Source: Folioceros fuciformis (Eukaryota > Anthocerotophyta > Anthocerotopsida > Anthocerotales). Taken from it: DNA of 24,894 nt. Shown piece after piece: positions 19,801 through 24,894 of this stretch. A program made the position numbers and the translations under genes. The first letter of the stretch is position 1, and each line of letters opens with the position of its first letter. A model generated the notes under the pieces. That model did not search any database. It was not told where the DNA came from and was given only the letters and a program-made list of their open reading frames with translations. The stretch is from positions 1-24,894 of the forward strand of contig JBNGIO010000250.1 in assembly GCA_049999805.1 (NCBI GenBank). The letters are read 5' to 3'.

Positions 19801-20904
19801 CAACCCGCTACCTACAAATTCATCAGCTTGGTGTCCTCTTTCTCTGACCTCTGCGTGGAGCTGCTTCCCCATCTCCAAACCTGGAGTGCCCATACTGGCA
19901 CATGCCTGTAGGAGGCAGAGGAACGTCACAGCATTGGGTATCGCGATGCCTTCTTCTCGCATAGCCATGTAAAGAGAAAGGGCTTTATGGCCCCTACCCT
20001 CCTGAGAATACCCTGCAATTAGAGCAGTCCAGGTTACCACATCTTTCTGCCCAAGTCCGTCAAACACTTTCTGAGCATCCTCCAAGCTGCCACACTTGGC
20101 ATACATGTCCACCAAGCAGCTAGAGACAAACAAATCAAGTTGAGCGCCACTAGCCAAGACATCGGCATGCACCTGCTGCCCAGCTTTCAAGTCAGAACCC
20201 CGTGCACAAGCCTGGAGAGCTGCCACAAACACATGCCCATCCGGCTTCGCACTTGACCTGCGCATTCGCTGATACAGACCCACGGCCTGCTTGTCTTGTC
20301 CGTGTTTCACATGCGCAGAAATTATAGAAGACCACAAGAAGGCATCTGGTTGGGCAACCATAGTGAACACATCCATTGCGTCCTGCAACGTGCCATGCGA
20401 GGCATACATTCTCAGAACGTGGTTGCACAGGAACGTGTCCGACTGGTACCCTCGCCTCACCATCAAGGCGTGGACACAGCGACCCAGGACAAGATTCCTC
20501 CTCGCCACACATTTCTTCAAGACCGTATAAAACAAAGATTTGGCAACAGGACAGTCTGCTTGAACCAAAACTCCCAGAGCCTCGACAGCCGCATCAAGGT
20601 CGCCCTCACCACACAGCTCGGCCACGGATGCAGCAGTGACGCCCACTTCGTAGCCTGCAGGCCTGCGAGGGCCAAGGTCAGCCGACACCTCCACATCCAG
20701 AGGAGCAAGCTGGGCATCCACCCAAGCCGGCTTGGAGAAGCTGTTCAGCCAGAGGGTCTCCTGGGTCTCTGTGCCTGCAGTCAGCCCAACAGTCGCTCTG
20801 CTAGTCTTGCTTGCTGTCCCACCAAGGAGTGGGGTTTTGAAAGAGTTGTCGCCACAGGAGCTCCTGCCGTCGACCCTGGCTGGCAGGGTCATCTGCAGCA
20901 ACAT
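16891..20904 (-). CDS. PPR-2: PLS-class pentatricopeptide protein, 1337 aa
   Basis: This is a paralogue of PPR-1 in the same orientation, with matching N-terminal (RPAGYE.. VTA.SV..LC) and C-terminal regions. The frame stays open up to about 21090, but without an ATG, so the first ATG, 20904 (MLLQMTLPAR), is chosen. The next 50 residues are Ser/Thr/Arg-rich, compatible with an organelle transit peptide. Ten P-L-S triads follow. E1 reads AALWHTLLGACQKW, E2 PAAYVLMANIYTGAEMWERA, then GQTWWADFEGVVHSFLVAD, a PG-box-like stretch. After that the protein leaves the family pattern for 26 unrelated residues (RRIVVNND…) and stops at TGA 16891-16893. The DYW domain is absent. An upstream exon carrying a different start cannot be excluded. 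Confidence 0.92.
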   Translation of the reverse strand: MLLQMTLPARVDGRSSCGDNSFKTPLLGGTASKTSRATVGLTAGTETQETLWLNSFSKPAWVDAQLAPLDVEVSADLGPRRPAGYEVGVTAASVAELCGEGDLDAAVEALGVLVQADCPVAKSLFYTVLKKCVARRNLVLGRCVHALMVRRGYQSDTFLCNHVLRMYASHGTLQDAMDVFTMVAQPDAFLWSSIISAHVKHGQDKQAVGLYQRMRRSSAKPDGHVFVAALQACARGSDLKAGQQVHADVLASGAQLDLFVSSCLVDMYAKCGSLEDAQKVFDGLGQKDVVTWTALIAGYSQEGRGHKALSLYMAMREEGIAIPNAVTFLCLLQACASMGTPGLEMGKQLHAEVRERGHQADEFVGSGLVNMYAKCGSVEEAQRVFDGLAQKDVVTWNAMIAGYSQQGLGQEALSVYSCMLEEGIAVPNPVTFVCVLQACASVGNAALKMGKELHVQLRERGHQADTFVANSLVNMYAKCGSLEDARRVFDGLGQKDVVTWTALIGGYSQQGMGQEALHLYSVMQQEGIAVPNSVTFVCLLQACASVGTPALEMGKQLHGQIAAGGHDSDVFVANSLVYMYAKCGSLEDAQRLFDGLGQKDVVTWTAMIAGYSQQGMGQEALHLYTTVQGEWVDATNAMTFVCLLQACANMGGVALEKGRELHAQIRERSFQGEVFVGSSLVNMYAKCGSLEEAHTVFDGLGQKDVVTWNAMISGYSQQGMGLKALLLYGDMLAEGITSPNCVTFVCLLQACASVGTAALEMGKQIHAQIKERGYEDGMFAASSLVNMYAKCGSLEDAHRLFNGLDQKDIVTWNVMIAGYSQQGMGQEALHLHSVMQEESTVAPNSVTYLCLLQACASVGTRALEKGKHIHSEIREGGHEADVFVANSLVNMYAKCGSLESAHRVFVGLSIKDVVTWNAMIAGYSQQGMGQEALSLYSSMQEHCVAAPDSVTFVSLLQACASMGTSALEKGRQLHAQIREQGYQGDVFVASSLVNMYAKCGSVEDAQRVFDGLGEKNVVTWNAMIAGYSQQGMGQEALRMYGAMQEEGMAVSNAVTFVCLLQACANVAALYLGRQLHSQIVEQGLQADVFVGGSLINMYGKCGSMSEAQQVFDALSKPDVVAWSALIAGYTSQGDSEVVFDLVQRMRHDGVLPVAITFLSVLTVCSHAGLVNKGRRYLDSMTREYGISPTVEHYTCMVDLLGRTGLLDEALALVSTMPLLPSAALWHTLLGACQKWSNVEVGRHAFDQALKLDNKDPAAYVLMANIYTGAEMWERAREMQAMRKRIRARKQAGQTWWADFEGVVHSFLVADRRIVVNNDVIIQQTSQSVIVPRDHSCI
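17600..20130 (-). repeat. Tandem 312-bp coding repeats in PPR-2
   Basis: Eight steps of about 311 bp separate nine MY(A/G)KCGS sites. For example, the CTGCCACA block at 19151 recurs at 19463, exactly 312 bp on. Many units share blocks of more than a dozen identical bases. Each unit encodes a 104-residue P-L-S triad. Confidence 0.88.
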
Positions 20905-21018
20905 ATCCTCTTCAACTAGCTGGTTTTGCTGCAAATGTATGGTCTCCTTGAATTCAATTGGCCATTGGGCGGGAGGAGATCTTGGTAGCCTACTTCTGAA
21001 CCCACCAATTTGGTCCAC

Positions 21019-22669
21019 GTTTACTGTCCCAACACTGATTACTGCTGCCCCTTGCCCGACCCAATCCAGACTTGGTGCATCTCCTTAGAACGTCGAATGT
21101 AGCTTTCGGGAACCCGACACCACACCATCTGGCCATGAAACATACATTGACCTGCAACTCTCTCCGACAAGACGGAAGGAACAACAGATAAAATGGACAC
21201 GAGTTCCACCTTAGCCAGCCCTTGCTAGTTACTTGCCGTACTTTTTTATTTGTTCCTCCTCATTAGCTCAGGGTACATCCATGTACTCTTCTCGTCCACT
21301 TTGGTTGAAGTCACCAAACTGGACCTTGCAAAGAACACTAATTGCTATCATGCCAAAGAAGGATGTCCAAGGTACCTTGTCCGGATCTTGGCCAAACGAA
21401 GGTGATAATTTGATTTAGGAAGATGGATTTTATTTTGATAAAATCTCCACATTTCATAGTTATGCACACCATTGTCATTCCATGGATCTATCCTCGTAGA
21501 TCGAATTATCCAATTGCAAACTCATTGGATCAAAGGACCCTATTCCTTACTCTTTCAGAACAGCAGGCCCCTACTCTTACTCATTCAGAGCAGCACGTGG
21601 AGAGTGACTTCCCTTGGGCACTAAAGGTTCTGTTTCTTTGTATCTTAGAAAGAATCTCATCTGGTTGCCATATGATTGTGCATCTTGTTTGCCGGCACCG
21701 TCAAACGCATCATTACATCTTTTATGCCCGGTATCGCAAAGAGGGTCAATGTTGTAACTGCCACCGCAACAAACACACCATTGCTACAGTCTTCATTCCT
21801 CCATCTTTTATCTCTGGAGGCTCCTACGAGCTGAACAATGGCTCACAAGGAGGAGAGAGTCCATATGGTGTTTGTGGACTTATGCGAAATGAATTTACAT
21901 CTAGCGTTTAACCGTATTAGGTTAAGTAGGAGTGTTAAGGGTTATGGTTTAACCTAACTTGGTTAGTTCTTTATTTATAGGGTGCTCTACTATTTAGGGT
22001 AACTCAAATACTCCATGTATAACAACAAAACGGGGATACTGTATGCCAATCATGTGGCCTAGTGAATGAAGAGCGTTTCATCGACCCTAGTGTTAACTAT
22101 GATTCATTTTGATTTCTTGGTTACATACACTTGGTTATGTAGCTTCTTATTAGTGGTGTTATGACAGCTTTTGCTAAACCCAAATATGTAGGAAGATACC
22201 ACTTTAAAAACGCTTTTACCAACTTTCAAGATGCCTAGTCCCATTCCCTTGAAATGGTGTGTATAGATAGTCATCTCTATAACACCCTCAGTGTCTCACA
22301 CTTATCCTTAGCTCTAGTCCCTCCTTGAAGGGGAGGTCAAAGGCCCTTCCATAAAGATGTACATAAATCCATTTCGTGCCGTACACTACAATGAGCCGCA
22401 CCAATAGAACTAATCAATACCAACTTGCAAATGTTTTCTTGCAACCCAATTTCGTAACGTCGGGACTCAAGGTTCTCTTTTTGCTTGTCTTGAAAGAGTC
22501 TAATTATAATCCGTGTTTACTGGAGGTTTGCGATGGGACACAGCACAACGCATTCAAGGAAGTAAGGTGTTAAAATTGTTTATAGAGTTTGTTTTTAGAC
22601 ACTGAGAACCAAAGTTACAAGCGTTTCGAGACAACGAGTGTAGTAGTACAAAACTGTAACCCGAGAAAA
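21019..22669. other. AT-rich intergenic region, no convincing gene
   Basis: Base composition turns AT-rich from about 21240 to 22670, unlike the flanks. The longest plus-strand frame (21423-21911) has no family resemblance and biased, low-quality composition, so it is not called. A stretch near 21933 (AGTAGGAG then TGTTAAGG) resembles a polypurine tract followed by a Ty1/copia LTR start. A 40-bp stretch near 21622 recurs in diverged form near 22468. This may be an old transposable-element remnant. Confidence 0.3.
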
Positions 22670-24865
22670 TCAGTAAAAGTTACCAAAGATTCTAGGCCCG
22701 GCTTGCAATGGCTCGCCGGTGAATGGGTCGAACTTGAAGGGCTCCCCTGTGAAAGGATCAAATTTGAAGCCTCGTCGATCGAGAGCTCCAATCATCGTCT
22801 GAGGAATGAATGCTCCAGCCATGGGGCCTGCACTTACAGGCGATCTGTGGGAGGCAAGCCCATAACTGTCGTTCAGACCGCTTGGCATTCTGTGAAGGAA
22901 CGGCTGTGGGTGGGCAGAAACGTGTCGCACACTGCCATACACATGGTAACTGCGACCGACGATGCCGATCTCAGATGGTGATACAAGGAACTCACAGAAG
23001 GGAGGAGCAAATATCAAGAAATTTCTTGAAACGCATTTCACGTACCCAAGCATTTTCGGTTCCACATCGACATAACGCGTGGGAGGGGGCTCCAGTACAG
23101 GTGTCCGGGCGGCAGTTCCCATGCCTGGTACCCTGCTGTCTCTGACTGCAACATGGCTATGCCCACCATAACCAGATGGTCTGCTCCCCCTGCCTGCCAA
23201 GTCTTGCACCCCTCCTTTTTCACGAAGGTCTCGTCGCACCTGTTATGTGGAGAAACACTTCAGCCATAATGAAACTGTGGTCCACAGGGATGGGCAAGAT
23301 CTAGTTCACGGGGAGGTGGGGTGTAGGTGGGGAGGAATCCAGATATGTTATTACTGCTTGTTCATAGAAGGAAGTCTGCATTTACAGGCGACTAGCACCT
23401 TGTTTGTCGAGGGCATAATGTTGGTAATGCTGGACAGTGGAAGCTGTTTGACGTTATCATCAGCATGAGGATTGGAAAGCTGAGGACCAGACGTTGTTGT
23501 ACCATAATGAGACTGATGCCAGCTGTGGCTACTGGACGGTAGTTAAGTTATCTTGCAACTATCTCTCCTGACTACTGTGACATCGACCAGCAGCAGCAGC
23601 AGCACATGATACGTACCCGGTTTATGACACCAACCAAGTAAGCACCTTTGCTTCGGACATCCGCGAAGCTTGACACAGCAAACTACAGTCAACAGAACCG
23701 CGCTCAGCAATCTACCAGTGAGAATCTAGCACGTTCACACAACAGAATATCCTTCCACTTTACCTGATCAAGTGCAGAAACGGCAGCATGCTCCGGTAGG
23801 TCTCTGAGATTCTCCAAGGCACGGAAGTCAACCTGTTCAGGACAACATATCAGTCAGGGTTGCATTCGCCACAACTGTGTGAAGCACCTAGGTCAGCCGA
23901 GGGAAAGGCTGCTTACATCCTGACGACTTGCAAGGCCCTGCCGGAAAATTTGCGTCAGCTTATCTGCAACTGTTGGCCTTAACGAGAGAACGGCAAGCTC
24001 ATACGGATCAACTACCTGCAGATGACCTCGGCTCATTAAGTGATCCCACAGACACTGTTGTTTCAGTCATTTGCCGTAGAAGGATCACGTACAGAGGAAA
24101 GTTGAGTACCTCTGGAAGGGGGTACTGCTTGTTTGTTACACGAGGGTTCTTGGCTACAACATAATCTGTGTATTCCCCGTATGCTCCAGCGCTGACCACG
24201 GGGCTGAAAGCACCAAGAGCACCAGCAAACTTCGCTGGCGGTGCTGCTGCCAACAGCACAGAACTGGCATTTTCTTCCCGACCTCGCTTTCGAGCCTTAT
24301 CAGCAGGCTTAGCCAGTGACACCTGATCACGCATTCAAGCTCATGAGGGCTCGGTCCTAAACGCTGGATTGCAAGACTGTCTGAGTAGGATCAGTGTGCT
24401 CCAATACCTGTAGCTTGAATTTGGGACCAGCATCCGGCCCATCAACTGTTCTGGCATCTAGCTCCTTGATAGCAACATCAAGTTCCTGATGTTTCATGCA
24501 AGGTCAACTTCAGGATTGAAGCAAGAAAAGAGTTTATGCAGTGAATGACACATCAGATTTAGCAGAGCTCATACACACTAGATTGAGCTGCAAACGTGGA
24601 TAAGACTGTACCGAGCGCTGTGAGAAGTGTACGAATCCCACAGGAATGTTGCTCTTTCTTGATATGGCGACCCGCTCTACCTGCAAACAAGAAACTGTCA
24701 CTACAAACACAGGGAACAAAAGGAAAGAATTGAGGGATACGAAGAACATTAGTACAGAAATGAACATAGTAAAGGCCAACTCACCTTTCCAAACGGCTCA
24801 AAGAGAGTTTGCAGAAATTCCTCATTGACATTGTTCGGAAGGTTGCCCACAAACGCCGTTTTCAC
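22670..24865 (-). CDS. RRM RNA-binding protein, hnRNP Q/R-like (3' part)
   Basis: Eight exons, 5' end beyond the window: 24865-24785, 24680-24612, 24485-24408, 24322-24110, 24015-23917, 23832-23764, 23239-23046, 22949-22670. They join in frame to about 360 residues. The first three form one RRM: RNP2-like TAFVGNLP, then NIPVGFVHFS (RNP1-like) and a final strand ending GPKFKLQ. Next is a basic stretch (KARKRGREEN, possible nuclear signal) and an Ala-rich linker. Then comes a helical region, VVDPYELAVLSLRP to DLPEHAAVSALDQ, reminiscent of the conserved helical domain that accompanies RRMs in plant hnRNP Q-like proteins. The tail carries two copies of FKFDPFTGEP. The product is probably nuclear and acts in RNA processing. 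The exact family is uncertain. Confidence 0.8.
22950..23045 (-). other. Last intron of the RRM gene, 96 bp, open in frame
   Basis: The donor is CTTGG|GTACGTG and the acceptor is GGTCGCAG|TTACC. It is 3×32 nt and has no stop, so the frame runs across it. That it is an intron rather than coding DNA is inferred from splice signals and the change in composition. Confidence 0.5.
23587..23605. repeat. (CAG)n microsatellite in an intron of the RRM gene
   Basis: About six CAG units lie inside the 524-bp intron between exons at 23832-23764 and 23239-23046. This intron is by far the largest of the gene. Confidence 0.7.
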
Positions 24866-24894
24866 CTGCACAAGTTCTCCACAGTGATTTCGAC

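Noticed and set aside
20904-21018. GTG at 21018 as the PPR-2 start
   Set aside because: Plant nuclear genes start at ATG; the first ATG of the frame is 20904. An upstream exon remains possible.
21423-21911. 162-residue plus-strand frame as a gene
   Set aside because: No domain, odd composition, AT-rich surroundings and no splice or promoter context.
1-24894. CRISPR array, bacterial operons, tRNA or rRNA genes
   Set aside because: No short spaced direct repeats, cloverleaf or rRNA signatures were seen; spliced eukaryotic genes dominate.

Overview
The window is nuclear DNA of a land plant. Supporting signs are short GT-AG introns (mostly 85-145 bp), a plant-type mitochondrial ATP synthase epsilon gene, tandem JAR1-like GH3 acyl-amido synthetase genes, and two very long PLS-class pentatricopeptide-repeat (PPR) genes. 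Small introns, near-identical PPR repeats, an amidohydrolase relic of a type I recall from moss, and moderate GC suggest a seed-free plant (hornwort-, lycophyte- or moss-like). That placement is inference; the species cannot be named from this sequence.

Layout. 1-270 (+): last exon of a lipocalin-like gene, cut by the window edge. About 540-1260 (-): a decayed PPR gene. 1820-2151 (+): a complete two-exon gene for ATP synthase subunit epsilon, followed by a minisatellite. 2912-10511 (-): three tandem GH3 genes with the same four-exon structure. They are called here GH3-C (right, intact), GH3-B (middle, two in-frame TAG codons and a GC donor, probably a young pseudogene) and GH3-A (left, intact, with two introns that have no stop and a length divisible by three). 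10.5-13.25 kb: no intact gene; about 11.23-11.80 kb holds a decayed amidohydrolase (MtaD/ATZ/TRZ type). 13255-16626 and 16891-20904 (-): two paralogous PPR genes of 1123 and 1337 aa, built from 8 and 10 P-L-S triads. Both end near the PG box, without a DYW deaminase domain. 21.1-22.67 kb: AT-rich DNA with no convincing gene. 22670-24865 (-): the 3' part, eight exons, of a gene for an RRM RNA-binding protein resembling hnRNP Q/R; its 5' end lies beyond the window.

How the genes may relate. The GH3 genes would conjugate amino acids to acyl hormones such as jasmonates; their substrate here is unknown. The PPR proteins would enter mitochondria or plastids and select RNA sites, probably for C-to-U editing with a deaminase supplied in trans. 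Two other PPR or enzyme relics, the PPR and GH3 tandem arrays and the 53-bp and 46-bp tandem repeats indicate a locus shaped by repeated local duplication and decay. Exon borders were set by hand from splice signals, reading-frame continuity and comparison among paralogues; transcript data were not available.
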